Shown piece by piece: positions 35,330-44,306 of a stretch of 64,000 nt of DNA. Under the pieces are notes generated by a model that was not told the origin of the DNA, made no database searches, and saw only the letters and a program-made list of their open reading frames with translations. The position numbers and the translations under genes were made by a program. The stretch is from RUG563 sp964423675 (GTDB lineage: Bacteria; Bacillota; Clostridia; Christensenellales; Aristaeellaceae), in the NCBI GenBank assembly GCA_964423675.1, contig CAYRFP010000003.1, positions 7,896 through 71,895 of the forward strand, in the 5' to 3' direction. Each line of letters starts with the position of its first letter. Position 1 is the stretch's first letter.

Positions 35330-37516
35330 TTATCGCACAGGCGGATTCTCCCGGTAAGCTCCTGGAGAAACCTGATAATGGCGCTTGAAGGCCTTAAAGA
35401 AGGTGTTCTGGTTATCATAGCCCAGCTGCGCGGAGATCTCGCCCACGCTGAGGCTGGTGGTAAACAGCAGCTCTTCAGCCTTTTTCATCCGCATGGATTC
35501 CAGGAACTCGGAGTAACTCATGCCCGTGCAGCGTTTAATGATCCGGGAGATATACGCTTCGGATAGGCCGAACCGGCTGGAAAGATGGCTCAGGTTCATG
35601 CCGTTTTCGGCATAATGATCGATGACATACTGAACGATGCCGTCATGCGGCTCAATCTTCTCCCGCCGCTCCATCATGCGCTGGGCGATATCCATGGTGG
35701 TATCCCAGATATACCGCTGGATTTGGGAAACCAGCATTTCGGGATCATATTCCCGAAGCTGCATAGGCGTTTGCAGCGAGCGATAGAAGGATTCCAGCAC
35801 AGCGATGATATTGTAATAGCTGGCGGAAAGGCGCTGGGGCCGGGTCAGGGCCAGATGCTCCAGATGCCGATTCATTTCCAGCAGCTGCTCCTCCAATTCT
35901 GGGGAAGGGCCTTGCACGATGAGCCGGGAGAACGCCCCGCCATCGGAGAGATCCAGGTTCAAAGCGCTGCTATCCTCCAGGCGGGCAGACAGCGCAGCAT
36001 AGCGCATCACGCCGCCATCTTGCAGGAACAGATGCTTGTTTCGCCGCACCATCCGCGTCTGCGCATAAGCAGCGGGCAGTTCATCAATGCCAGTATGAGC
36101 CGCAGAAACCGCCACGCCCACCGGCGCAATCTGCCGGCCAATCTCAGCGCAGACAGCGTCCAGCAGCGAATCATCCACATCGGCGGGCAGAACTGCCAGC
36201 AACGGCATGGAACACACCACCCGCAACGCCGGGATTTTCTCCCGCAACAGCTTTTCGGCCAGCTTCATAGCCTCTTCTTTCATATAAATTGTAGCGATAT
36301 TATCATCCACCAGGCAGATTTCCGCCACGCGATATGCATCCTGGAACACCGGCAGGTTTCGCAGTTCCATCAGATCGGCCGCATCCAGCTGCGCGTTCCC
36401 CCGCAGCAGGGAGAAGATCATCTCGTCCTGATAGCGTTCTTGAATCGCATGCAGGCTTTCCTGCATTTCATCCAGCTGCACCAGCTGCTTTTGCAGCATC
36501 TGATTTACGAAAGCGTCCACGCTGCGGGCGCTGAGGGTATCGGCCATTTCCGGGACGCTGACTGCTTCCAGCATTTCTGCCACCGGGCGGAAGGAGCGCA
36601 TGCTACGGGCGGCCAGCACACCGCAATACAGCGCGCCCACCACCAGCGCCAGCGAGCAATAAGCCAGAATCAGCATTTGCACGCCTTGGACATTTTCCTG
36701 ATAGACGGCCTTATCCACCCCGTAGACCACCTGAAAGGATCCGCTGGCATCTGTCAGTATCGGGAAGGTGTCCATCGCCTGAGTCTGCTCGCCGATAGAC
36801 AGAAACTCGCTGCCATCAGAATAGGTCAGGCGAAAGAAGCCGTAATTGCGCACAGCCTCCGGAACCAGCGCGTCAATCAACGTGTTTTCGGAAATAATGG
36901 CGCTGATTACGTATTGGCCCATAGAGGAGGAACGGCTGAAGTAGTTAAAGGTTATCGCCCGCTGGTTGCCCAGCCGGATGGTGGAGATTTTCTGCATGGG
37001 GATCGTCCGAACTCGCTGGTTAAAGAGCAGATCCTCATAGGTTTCCCGATCGTAATTTTCATAGGTCAGGGAGTTTCCGTAATATTGGCCTCGCTGAACG
37101 ATATTGCCCCCAGCGATAAGATAGCGGCTGTTTTTAAACTGGATCACCAGATCATCCAGGCAAGCGCTATGAAGAATGGTGGAGCGGGAAACCTCGCTGT
37201 TCAGTTCCAGGATTTTTGCGGTATGCAGCCCATTCACATCGGGAATATGCGCCAGATAGGTGATGGATTCATTGCTCATCAGCGCATAGATATACTGATT
37301 CAGCGCATCCATATCTCCGGAAAATATGCGCAGATTGGCCGTGGCATCGCTTTCAATATGCGCCCGCTCGTTTTTCCTGGTTTCCTGATAAACCATGGCG
37401 TAAACCGGGGTTAACAGCATAATTTCCAAAAAAGCGATGCTCAAGTAGACCATCGCTTTTTTGAGAACAGTTTTCAGCAGCATTTGCCGTATAGGGGATG
37501 CGTAGCTGTTCCTCAT
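35330..37516 (-). CDS. Membrane-bound AraC-family one-component sensor-regulator
   Basis: The 728-residue protein has a membrane helix at ~20-42 (AMVYLSIAFLEIMLLTPVYA), an extracytoplasmic sensor domain to ~285, a second helix (MLILAYCSLALVVGALYCGVL), a cytoplasmic linker, and a C-terminal AraC double helix-turn-helix (~630-725: LSHLSSRFGLSEAYISRIIK and VGEISAQLGYDNQNTFFKAF). It resembles a YesM sensor fused directly to a YesN DNA-binding domain, bypassing phosphorylation. The sensor probably reads the transported sugar or its binding protein. It is third in the operon after the two permeases (6-bp gap). Confidence 0.92.
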   Translation of the reverse strand: MRNSYASPIRQMLLKTVLKKAMVYLSIAFLEIMLLTPVYAMVYQETRKNERAHIESDATANLRIFSGDMDALNQYIYALMSNESITYLAHIPDVNGLHTAKILELNSEVSRSTILHSACLDDLVIQFKNSRYLIAGGNIVQRGQYYGNSLTYENYDRETYEDLLFNQRVRTIPMQKISTIRLGNQRAITFNYFSRSSSMGQYVISAIISENTLIDALVPEAVRNYGFFRLTYSDGSEFLSIGEQTQAMDTFPILTDASGSFQVVYGVDKAVYQENVQGVQMLILAYCSLALVVGALYCGVLAARSMRSFRPVAEMLEAVSVPEMADTLSARSVDAFVNQMLQKQLVQLDEMQESLHAIQERYQDEMIFSLLRGNAQLDAADLMELRNLPVFQDAYRVAEICLVDDNIATIYMKEEAMKLAEKLLREKIPALRVVCSMPLLAVLPADVDDSLLDAVCAEIGRQIAPVGVAVSAAHTGIDELPAAYAQTRMVRRNKHLFLQDGGVMRYAALSARLEDSSALNLDLSDGGAFSRLIVQGPSPELEEQLLEMNRHLEHLALTRPQRLSASYYNIIAVLESFYRSLQTPMQLREYDPEMLVSQIQRYIWDTTMDIAQRMMERREKIEPHDGIVQYVIDHYAENGMNLSHLSSRFGLSEAYISRIIKRCTGMSYSEFLESMRMKKAEELLFTTSLSVGEISAQLGYDNQNTFFKAFKRHYQVSPGAYRENPPVR

Positions 37517-37522
37517 TCGCCC

Positions 37523-38425
37523 TTATCCCTTCAGCGAGCCGATCATCACGCCCTTGATGAAATACTTCTGCACGAACGGATAGACGCACAGAATCGGCAC
37601 GGTGGAAACTACGATCAGCGAGTATTTCAGCACGTCGGCCAAGCCTTGCTTCTTTTCCAGCAGCTCGGGGTCGATATCCATGGATTCAGTCATCTGATTG
37701 GAAATCAGGATCTCGCGCAGGAACAGAGACAGGGGATACATGTTCCGGTCGTTCAGATAGATAAACGCGTTGAAGTAAGCGTTCCAGTGGCCCACGGCGT
37801 AATACAGCGCCAGCACGGCGATACAGGCCTTGGACAGCGGCAGCACCACCTGCACAAAATACCTGGCGTCGCTACAGCCGTCTATTTCCGCAGCCTCATA
37901 CATATCATAGGGGATATTTTGGATAAAGGTTCGGGCCAGAACCATGTTGGACACGCTGATGGCGCCCGGCAGAACAACCGCCAGAGGATTATCCAGCAGG
38001 CCCAGCTGACGCATGAGGATGTAGTTGGGAATCATGCCGCCGGAGAAGAACATGGTCAGCGTGAACAGGAACATGAACTTGCCCTTATGGGGCAGGCCAC
38101 GAGCAGCCAGAGGATAGGCGCAGATGAAGGTCATGGCTAGGTTCAGCGCCGTTCCGCCAACGGTATAAAGGATCGTGTTCCGATAACCAATGCCAATGTT
38201 CTTGTTGCTGAACACGGCCTTATAGCCTTCCAGGCTGAGGTCTACCGGCAAAAGCACAACCTTGCCGGCCAGAACGGCCTTGGAAGAAGAGAAGGAACTG
38301 GACACGATGTAGACCAGCGGATAGAGCACCAGCAGGCACAGAATAGCAATAATGAAGTTGATCGCGAAGTAGAACGCACGGTCACCCTTGGAAACATTGA
38401 TGTGGGATTTCTTTGTTGTATTCAT
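37523..38425 (-). CDS. Carbohydrate ABC transporter permease, LplC/YtcP type (second importer)
   Basis: The 300-residue permease has six helices (first FAINFIIAILCLLVLYPLVYI), the EAA loop MYEAAEIDGCSDARYF, and the family C-terminus YFIKGVMIGSLKG. It works with the LplB-type permease upstream (14-bp gap). Start: GAGGAGG nine bases before the ATG at 38423-38425; the frame seven codons longer has no binding site. Confidence 0.93.
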   Translation of the reverse strand: MNTTKKSHINVSKGDRAFYFAINFIIAILCLLVLYPLVYIVSSSFSSSKAVLAGKVVLLPVDLSLEGYKAVFSNKNIGIGYRNTILYTVGGTALNLAMTFICAYPLAARGLPHKGKFMFLFTLTMFFSGGMIPNYILMRQLGLLDNPLAVVLPGAISVSNMVLARTFIQNIPYDMYEAAEIDGCSDARYFVQVVLPLSKACIAVLALYYAVGHWNAYFNAFIYLNDRNMYPLSLFLREILISNQMTESMDIDPELLEKKQGLADVLKYSLIVVSTVPILCVYPFVQKYFIKGVMIGSLKG

Positions 38426-38439
38426 TGTGCGTTTCCTCC

Positions 38440-39384
38440 TCACCACAGACTGGTTTCGCCAACCTTGCGGCTGATAGCGTTCACAGTAACCAGCAGCATC
38501 AGGTTTATCACAGCGTTGAACAGGTCAATAGCAGTACCGTAGGAGAAGTCGTTGCCGCCGCCGGCCGCCATACTGACCTTATATACATAGGTAGAAATAA
38601 CTTCCGAAGAACGCAGGTTCAGGGGGTTCTGCATCAGATATACCTTTTCGAAGCCAACGCCCATCACGCTGCCCATGTTCATAATCAGCATGATCGTGGC
38701 GGTGGGCAGGATCGTGGGGAAGTCGATATGGATGCAGCGCTGGAAGCGGCTGGCGCCGTCGATCTGCGCAGCTTCATGCAGCGCCGGGTCTACGTTGGAA
38801 AGAGCCGCGATGTAGATGATGCTGCCCCAGCCCATGCCCTGCCATACGCCCGACCACACATACATATGCGGGAAGGTGGTGGCGCTGCCCAGGATATCCG
38901 TGGGCGTTGTGCCGGTAATCAGGCGGGCGATGTTGCCATACAGGCCCACGCGGATGTTGAAGATCTGCAGGAGCATACCCACCATAACAACCGTGGAGAT
39001 GAAGTGGGGGATATATAACAACGTCTGGGCGAACTTCTTATACTTCATATTCAGCAGCGCGTTAAGGCACAGCGCCAGAATAATGGGCAGCGGGAAGTTG
39101 GCCGCCAGGCTGTAGACGGAGATCTTGATAGTGTTCCATAAGACGCGCTCAAACTGATAAGACTGGAAGAACTTCCTGAAATTCTTCAGACCCACCCACG
39201 GGCTGTCCCAGATGCCATACTTGATTTTGTAATTTCGGAATGCGATCTGCACGCCAGCCATGGGCACATACTTGAAAACAATGAGCCAGATCAGCGGAAT
39301 GACAAGAAACATATACATCTGCCAGCGCCGTTTCATGATCTTCCAGTTTTGCTGCCGGATTTGCTTATGGGTTGCCTTGCTCAT
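38440..39384 (-). CDS. Carbohydrate ABC transporter permease, LplB type (second importer)
   Basis: The 314-residue permease has six helices (first YMFLVIPLIWLIVFKYVPMAG) and family signatures IWDSPWVGLKNFRKFF and ALHEAAQIDGASRFQRC (EAA loop). It is first in the operon permease - permease - membrane AraC regulator, behind the promoter at 39498-39527. No ATPase gene lies in this cluster either. It is distinct in sequence from the LplB protein at 12356-13294, so the two importers probably serve different sugars. Confidence 0.93.
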   Translation of the reverse strand: MSKATHKQIRQQNWKIMKRRWQMYMFLVIPLIWLIVFKYVPMAGVQIAFRNYKIKYGIWDSPWVGLKNFRKFFQSYQFERVLWNTIKISVYSLAANFPLPIILALCLNALLNMKYKKFAQTLLYIPHFISTVVMVGMLLQIFNIRVGLYGNIARLITGTTPTDILGSATTFPHMYVWSGVWQGMGWGSIIYIAALSNVDPALHEAAQIDGASRFQRCIHIDFPTILPTATIMLIMNMGSVMGVGFEKVYLMQNPLNLRSSEVISTYVYKVSMAAGGGNDFSYGTAIDLFNAVINLMLLVTVNAISRKVGETSLW

Positions 39385-39497
39385 CCTTTTTCTTCCTCCC
39401 TATCCATGTTCACATGGCGCAGACATCCAGCCGACCATGCGCATGGCATAATCTTCCTCTTTCTTTCCGTTTTGTCTTCTTCGCCATTTACTCCGTA

Positions 39498-39527
39498 ATT
39501 ATATCAGATAAAGCGATGAAAAGTAAA
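39498..39527 (-). promoter_or_regulatory. Promoter of the second importer operon
   Basis: Minus strand TTTACT (39522-39527), 18-bp spacer, TATAAT (39498-39503). Confidence 0.65.
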
Positions 39528-39682
39528 CTGTAATTATCCGTTTTCTGCTGGAATATCCGTAAAAACGTACCGTTTCTTCCATTGCTTGAATCGCTTTCTG
39601 GCGAAATTCCGGGAATCAGTGCATCCCTCCGAAAATGTTTTTGATCCCAGACCCGGGAAAAAATGGCGATTCTATTCCCAAA

Positions 39683-39737
39683 CAAAACGCCCCCGATGCG
39701 GAGAAGCGATTCATCTCACTCCTCCCCATCCGGGGGC
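39683..39737 (-). terminator. Terminator of the GH127 gene
   Basis: GCCCCCGATG / CATCCGGGGGC stem (one bulge), then GTTTTGTTT on the minus strand. The rest of the 434-bp gap 39385-39818 holds only the importer promoter. Confidence 0.8.
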
Positions 39738-39818
39738 GCGCCACGTTTCCAAAGCAGCCATGCCAGGGGCAAGCCCTCTGGTTTGTCGAGGTTCTCTATT
39801 TCAATATGAAAGAAAGGC

Positions 39819-41684
39819 TCAGCGGCACTGCGCTTTATCATCGATCAGCGGCATCACTGTCATGCGCAGAGTGGTGCAGCCATAGGGCTGAAGCATTTTG
39901 GTTTCCTCGCCCAAGCTTTCACGGCTCAGGGGCTGAGCATTGCAGACAGTGGGCTGGCCGGGCATCGTGCCCCAGCGGATTTTATGCATCCGCGCCTGAA
40001 TCTGCACCGGCGGCTGCTCTCGAGAGAAGGGATACTCTCCAACCTCCCCTTCCACCACCTGGAAATCCTTCCCGCCAAACCCATATTCCCAATCGCCATC
40101 TGGGAAGATCGTATAATCGCAATAGGGGAATTTCCGCTCCACGTCATTGCGGGTATACTCATGCCGGAAGCTTTGCATGGGGATGGGCAGCGCATAAAAC
40201 AGCGGGCCCCGACGCAGGCAGGCCATACCCTCATGCTCCAGCAGCTGCGGCTGCATTTCCAGCGTCACCTCAACCTTTTCCTCTCCCTGCCAAATTTTTT
40301 CCAGCCGGAAAATTTCTCCCGGCGTGGCGGCCTGGCCGTTCACACGGGCAGCGGCGACAAAGGCTGGAATACGAATCGCCAGTTCAAATTCCGCAGCTTC
40401 GGGGCAGGAAACGGTATAGCCAAGCGCGCCCTTGAAGGGATAATCTGTTTCCAGAGAGATCCGCGCATGTTTCCCGTTGATTTCCATTTCCACCGCTGCC
40501 GGCACCAGCACGGAGGACAAAACGCCCTTTTCCGTGCGCAGGAAAGCAGACAGCGCCAGCTTGGGCCAGCCCTGATTGAAATTGGCCGTACAGCAGCCAA
40601 AGTTGGGTTCCAGGCCAAACATATTGGATTCGGGGCCATTGCTGATCCAAATCGCCGGATCCTGCTGCCGGGCGCAGGAAATCTGGTTCAGCTGCTGGTT
40701 ATACTGATGTGTCCACATATCCTCAGAAATCGTAGCGGGCAGAGAATTGAAGGCCAGCTGCTCCAGCAGATCGGCCCAACGCGTATCCCCGGTGATCTCC
40801 AGAAGCACCTCGCAGGAATACATGGCTTCCACGATGGAGCACAGCTCTGTTCCCTGAATGGGGGAACGGCCGGTCAGGCATTCATCGCCCTGGATATGCC
40901 CGATGGGCGTGCCATGATATTTTTCCATCAGATCATACATCTTCCGGGCGAAGACGTTGGGATCATCGCCCGAAATACCGGAATAAACCGCTTCCGCCTT
41001 CATCGCCATCGCCAAGTTCACGATATGGGTCTGATAAGACCAATGGGGATGTGGCTTGGCCTCCTGATCCCGCCAGCAATCAAACATCCGCTTGTAATCC
41101 AGCCCCTGGCAGGCCAGCGTCACCGCCAGTTCCTCCATCCAGGGCTCGCTCTGCCGATCCTGGAGCCATTTCAGCGGCAGCATCGCTTCAAACCAACGGC
41201 TCTGCCCCCAGTGGAACAGCGTATTATTCCGCAAATGCTGATGCAGATTTCTCATGGCGCGATAAATCGCATTCTCGATCCGGTCATCCCCGCTGCATTC
41301 GGCATAAACCATCAGCGCCTTGCAAATAAGGAACATGGCCCATACGTCATACGTTCCTCGTTCCTTCTTGGGACAGGGGCAGATCCAGCCATCCTCCTCC
41401 TGACGCGCCAGAATCCCATCCACGTATTTTTTCGCCCGGGAAATAAGATCCTCGTCCTCCAGCAGGAACGCCAGGGGAATAAAACCGTCCAGCCAATAGG
41501 GCACTCGTTCCCAGCCCTCGCGATCGCCGCCAATCCAGGCTGAATCCCGCACATCGGGCCAGATTTTGTCCAGATGACCGGAAAGACCATCTGCCTGAAT
41601 GCGCAGCTGCCGCTTCAGCCAGCCCTGGGGGCGCAGTTCCTGCGCGGTAAAATGCTGATATTTGGAAGAATAAATCGGGGTCAA
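39819..41684 (-). CDS. GH127-family (DUF1680) glycosidase, beta-L-arabinofuranosidase-like
   Basis: The 621-residue protein is of the (alpha/alpha)6-barrel DUF1680 type. The family's catalytic cysteine/zinc site is present as NFGCCTANFNQGWPKL (near residue 363) with the partner glutamates in GTELCSIVEAMYSCEVLLE (near 281). Other matches are RVPYWLDGFIPLAFLL and DDPNVFARKMYDL. No signal peptide. Start: a TTG with GGAGACGAGG upstream, giving LTPIYSSKYQHFT; no ATG fits the domain. It probably removes beta-L-arabinofuranosyl or similar residues from sugars brought in by the neighbouring importer. Divergent from the AraC gene at 41821, which may control it. Confidence 0.88.
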   Translation of the reverse strand: MTPIYSSKYQHFTAQELRPQGWLKRQLRIQADGLSGHLDKIWPDVRDSAWIGGDREGWERVPYWLDGFIPLAFLLEDEDLISRAKKYVDGILARQEEDGWICPCPKKERGTYDVWAMFLICKALMVYAECSGDDRIENAIYRAMRNLHQHLRNNTLFHWGQSRWFEAMLPLKWLQDRQSEPWMEELAVTLACQGLDYKRMFDCWRDQEAKPHPHWSYQTHIVNLAMAMKAEAVYSGISGDDPNVFARKMYDLMEKYHGTPIGHIQGDECLTGRSPIQGTELCSIVEAMYSCEVLLEITGDTRWADLLEQLAFNSLPATISEDMWTHQYNQQLNQISCARQQDPAIWISNGPESNMFGLEPNFGCCTANFNQGWPKLALSAFLRTEKGVLSSVLVPAAVEMEINGKHARISLETDYPFKGALGYTVSCPEAAEFELAIRIPAFVAAARVNGQAATPGEIFRLEKIWQGEEKVEVTLEMQPQLLEHEGMACLRRGPLFYALPIPMQSFRHEYTRNDVERKFPYCDYTIFPDGDWEYGFGGKDFQVVEGEVGEYPFSREQPPVQIQARMHKIRWGTMPGQPTVCNAQPLSRESLGEETKMLQPYGCTTLRMTVMPLIDDKAQCR

Positions 41685-41721
41685 GAAAATCCACCTCGTC
41701 TCCTTTGCTTTTATTGATTTT

Positions 41722-41727
41722 ATTGTA
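41722..41727 (-). promoter_or_regulatory. Likely -10 element of the GH127 promoter
   Basis: Minus strand TACAAT 38 bp before the TTG start. No good -35 is visible, which suggests an activator-dependent promoter. Confidence 0.4.
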
Positions 41728-41772
41728 GCATGAAGCGGCGAGAAAAGGGAATGAAGAATATCAACAGAAACA

Positions 41773-41801
41773 TTGCAATAATCACACAGAATTGCTATAC
41801 T
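41773..41801 (+). promoter_or_regulatory. Promoter of the AraC regulator gene
   Basis: TTGCAA (41773-41778), 17-bp spacer, TATACT (41796-41801); a GGGAGG site follows. Confidence 0.65.
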
Positions 41802-41820
41802 GCAAAAGGGAGGAATCAGC

Positions 41821-42618
41821 ATGGCGGAATATCTGGATACCCGGCTTTTGCCGGAATTTTTCTGCTCCAGCGATCGGATTTTCAGGCCGGGAGAGCGGCA
41901 TGTAACCCGCATCTGCCAAGAGGATGTGCTGGTGCTGGTGAAATCGGGCGTGCTGCGGTTTGAGGAAAACAGAACGCCCATCGCCGTGGGGCCGGGAGAA
42001 TATTATATTCAGAAGCGGGGGCTTTATCAGCAGGGCGTTTTGCCCAGCGACACGCCGGTTTACTATTATGTGCATTTCCGGGGCGTTTGGCAGAAGGAGC
42101 AGGGGATTAAGCTTTCCGGCGTTTATCCTCCCGCCCTCTGGCCGCTGACCCGAAAACTGGAAGCGCTGAACCAGGCAAGCGGGAGTCTGTTGGAAAAAAC
42201 GGCAATCTTTTATCAGCTGCTGGCGCTTTTGCCTTGCTCCGCGCCCCCGCAGCGGCAGCAGGCGCTGGCGCAGCAAATTGCGGATGTATTGCGGCAGGGG
42301 ATGGAAGATGAGCTGACGCTTGGGGCGCTGGCCCATCGGCTGCATTTCAGCGAGAATTATCTGATCCGCATTTTCCGGCAAAGCTACGGGATCACGCCGC
42401 ATCAGTATTTAACCCAGCTTCGGCTGGAGCAGGCCAAGCGGCTGATGACGGGGTCAGATCTATCCCTGGAGCAAATCGCCCGGGCCTGCGGATTTGGCGA
42501 TTACGCTTCCTTTTATAAAGCCTGCCGTCGGGTCTGCGGCGTTGCGCCGCGCCAGCTTCGGGAAAGCGGCGAACCGGAAAACGGAATCGGCGCGCCTCTT
42601 TCCGCAGGCAACCGCTGA
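41821..42618 (+). CDS. AraC-family regulator with cupin sensor domain
   Basis: The 265-residue protein has an N-terminal cupin-like ligand domain (~10-100: FRPGERHVTRICQEDVLVLV, GPGEYYIQKRG) and a C-terminal AraC double helix-turn-helix (~160-250: TLGALAHRLHFSENYLIRIFRQ and LEQIARACGFGDYASFYKAC). It is a soluble one-component sugar sensor. It diverges from the GH127 gene with 136 bp between starts, the usual place for a shared operator. The last ~20 residues are polar and probably dispensable. Confidence 0.92.
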   Translation: MAEYLDTRLLPEFFCSSDRIFRPGERHVTRICQEDVLVLVKSGVLRFEENRTPIAVGPGEYYIQKRGLYQQGVLPSDTPVYYYVHFRGVWQKEQGIKLSGVYPPALWPLTRKLEALNQASGSLLEKTAIFYQLLALLPCSAPPQRQQALAQQIADVLRQGMEDELTLGALAHRLHFSENYLIRIFRQSYGITPHQYLTQLRLEQAKRLMTGSDLSLEQIARACGFGDYASFYKACRRVCGVAPRQLRESGEPENGIGAPLSAGNR

Positions 42619-42678
42619 AGCCGCACGAAAAAACGCTGTTTTTTTCACAGACATTTCGGCAAAACGCCGCCCTTGCGG

Positions 42679-42707
42679 TTGACAAAGCGAATCGGAATCC
42701 GTACAAT
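42679..42707 (+). promoter_or_regulatory. Strong sigma-A promoter of the DUF2232-rplI-dnaB operon
   Basis: TTGACA (42679-42684), 17-bp spacer, TACAAT (42702-42707). Confidence 0.85.
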
Positions 42708-42747
42708 AAATAGTTGGTGAGATATCGCCATTTTTAAGGAGACGAGC

Positions 42748-43851
42748 ATGAAAGACTTTCCAATGATTCGATCGCTGAAATCCTCCGTGATCGCCACGCT
42801 GGCCATCGCAGTGCCGATGCTGCTGCTGGCGCAATCCCCCATCACGGGCATCTATGCCGCGCTGCTGCTGATTATGCTTGCGCCCACGGCCTGTTGCATG
42901 GCGGGCACGATCAGCGGGCTGGCGCCCATGATCGTCTGCGCCATTGCCTGCGTTGGCTCTCTGTATGGGTTGGCCGGGGCCACAGGCGTGGGCCTTGCGG
43001 CGGTTTATCTGTTTCCGCTGCTGATTGGGTTTGTGGCATTGATCTGCTGCAAGGTGCCCTTCTGGAAGGGCTGCGGCGTGATGATCGGGCTGCATGTGGC
43101 GGCAATGGCGGCCGTGTTTCTGATCTTGCAGAATCTTTCCGGCGGCAACCTGTATACCGTTGCCGGGGATGGCGCAGCCCAGTATCTCAGCGAATGGGAA
43201 TACGGCGACTCCATGCTCTATCAGGCCTACGCCATGGGACTGATTTCCCTGCCCTCTTCCCTGGAGGAAGGGATGCTGGTGCCGGTCACAGGGGGATACG
43301 CCCTGTCTCAGGCGGCGCGGGCCGATTTGCTGCTTTCCGTGCGCTCGCTGGTGGAGAAACTGCTGGCAGGATGGGTGCCCTCTCTGATCGCCAGCCAGAG
43401 CATTCTGGGCGGAACGGCATGCCTGCTGCTGCCCTTCCGGTTTGGCTTTCTGGCCAATGAACGCCGGGCGTTTAAAAATCAGCCCCATTCGGAAAAATTC
43501 TGCAATCTGGATATGCCGCCGCTGGATTCCTGGCATATTCCCCGGGGAATCGGCTGGAAGGTGGGGCTGGTGCTGATCGGTGGGTATATGCTGTCCACGT
43601 TGTCCACTTCCGTTCCCGGGCAAATCGCCGGCAGCATGCTCTATTCCGGCGCATCGGCGCTGTTTGCCATTCAGGGCGCGGCCACGATAAACTTCGTACA
43701 AAAGCTCAAAGGCGTGAAGCGCTTCTGGCGCGTGGCGGTGCCCATCCTGCTGTGGGCATTTTCCCTGCTGAAAATCATTGGTATTCTGGATCAGGTAATG
43801 AACATTCGGGGGCTGCGCAGGCTCCCGGAAGAGATGGAGGACGAAGATTAA
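42748..43851 (+). CDS. Multipass membrane protein, DUF2232/YybS-like
   Basis: The 367-residue protein is nearly all membrane helices (about eight; e.g. SSVIATLAIAVPMLLLA, FPLLIGFVALICC, GVMIGLHVAAMAAVFLIL, VPILLWAFSLLKIIGIL). It resembles the YybS/DUF2232 family, which precedes gdpP-rplI-dnaC in Bacillus. Here rplI follows directly by one base, so gdpP is missing from this position. Function of the family is not established. Start: AAGGAGA five bases before the ATG. The C-terminus is acidic (EEMEDED). Confidence 0.75.
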   Translation: MKDFPMIRSLKSSVIATLAIAVPMLLLAQSPITGIYAALLLIMLAPTACCMAGTISGLAPMIVCAIACVGSLYGLAGATGVGLAAVYLFPLLIGFVALICCKVPFWKGCGVMIGLHVAAMAAVFLILQNLSGGNLYTVAGDGAAQYLSEWEYGDSMLYQAYAMGLISLPSSLEEGMLVPVTGGYALSQAARADLLLSVRSLVEKLLAGWVPSLIASQSILGGTACLLLPFRFGFLANERRAFKNQPHSEKFCNLDMPPLDSWHIPRGIGWKVGLVLIGGYMLSTLSTSVPGQIAGSMLYSGASALFAIQGAATINFVQKLKGVKRFWRVAVPILLWAFSLLKIIGILDQVMNIRGLRRLPEEMEDED

Positions 43852-43852
43852 A

Positions 43853-44305
43853 ATGAAGGTTATTTTGTTAGCAGATGTAAAGGGCACGGGCAAGAAGGAA
43901 GAAATCGTGAACGTATCCGATGGCTATGCCCGCAATTTCCTGTTTCCCAAGAAGCTGGCTGTGGAATCCACTCCCGGCGCGGCCAAGGAAATCGAGCGCA
44001 AGAAGGCTGCTGAGCGGGCGCGGGAAATGGAGCGCCGGGCTGAGGCCGAGAAAAAGGCCGGGCTGCTGCGAGGCAAGGTGATCACCGTGACGGCCAAATG
44101 CGGGGCGCAGGGCCGGCTTTACGGCTCCGTTACCGGCCAGGAAATCGCCGATGCGCTGAAAAAGCAGTATCAGGTGGACGTGGACAAGCGCAAGATTGAT
44201 CTGAGCGACGCCATCCGCACCGTAGGGGAAACGGAAGTGGTGGTGAAGCTGTATCCCGAGATCAGCGCCAAGATGACGGTGCGGGTCACGGGCGGCGAAG
44301 CGTAA
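43853..44305 (+). CDS. rplI: Large ribosomal subunit protein bL9
   Basis: The 150-residue protein has the conserved N-terminal rRNA-binding domain (MKVILLADVKGTGKKEEIV, NVSDGYARNFLFPKKLA), the long connecting helix rich in Lys/Glu (~42-75) and the C-terminal domain (GRLYGSVTGQEIADAL). It bridges the L1 stalk base to neighbouring ribosomes. Start one base after the DUF2232 gene stop; dnaB begins one base after its own stop. Confidence 0.97.
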   Translation: MKVILLADVKGTGKKEEIVNVSDGYARNFLFPKKLAVESTPGAAKEIERKKAAERAREMERRAEAEKKAGLLRGKVITVTAKCGAQGRLYGSVTGQEIADALKKQYQVDVDKRKIDLSDAIRTVGETEVVVKLYPEISAKMTVRVTGGEA

Positions 44306-44306
44306 C

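Noticed and set aside
42619..42660. Terminator between the AraC gene and the DUF2232 promoter
   Set aside because: Only an A6/T7 pairing with a short loop; too weak to call.
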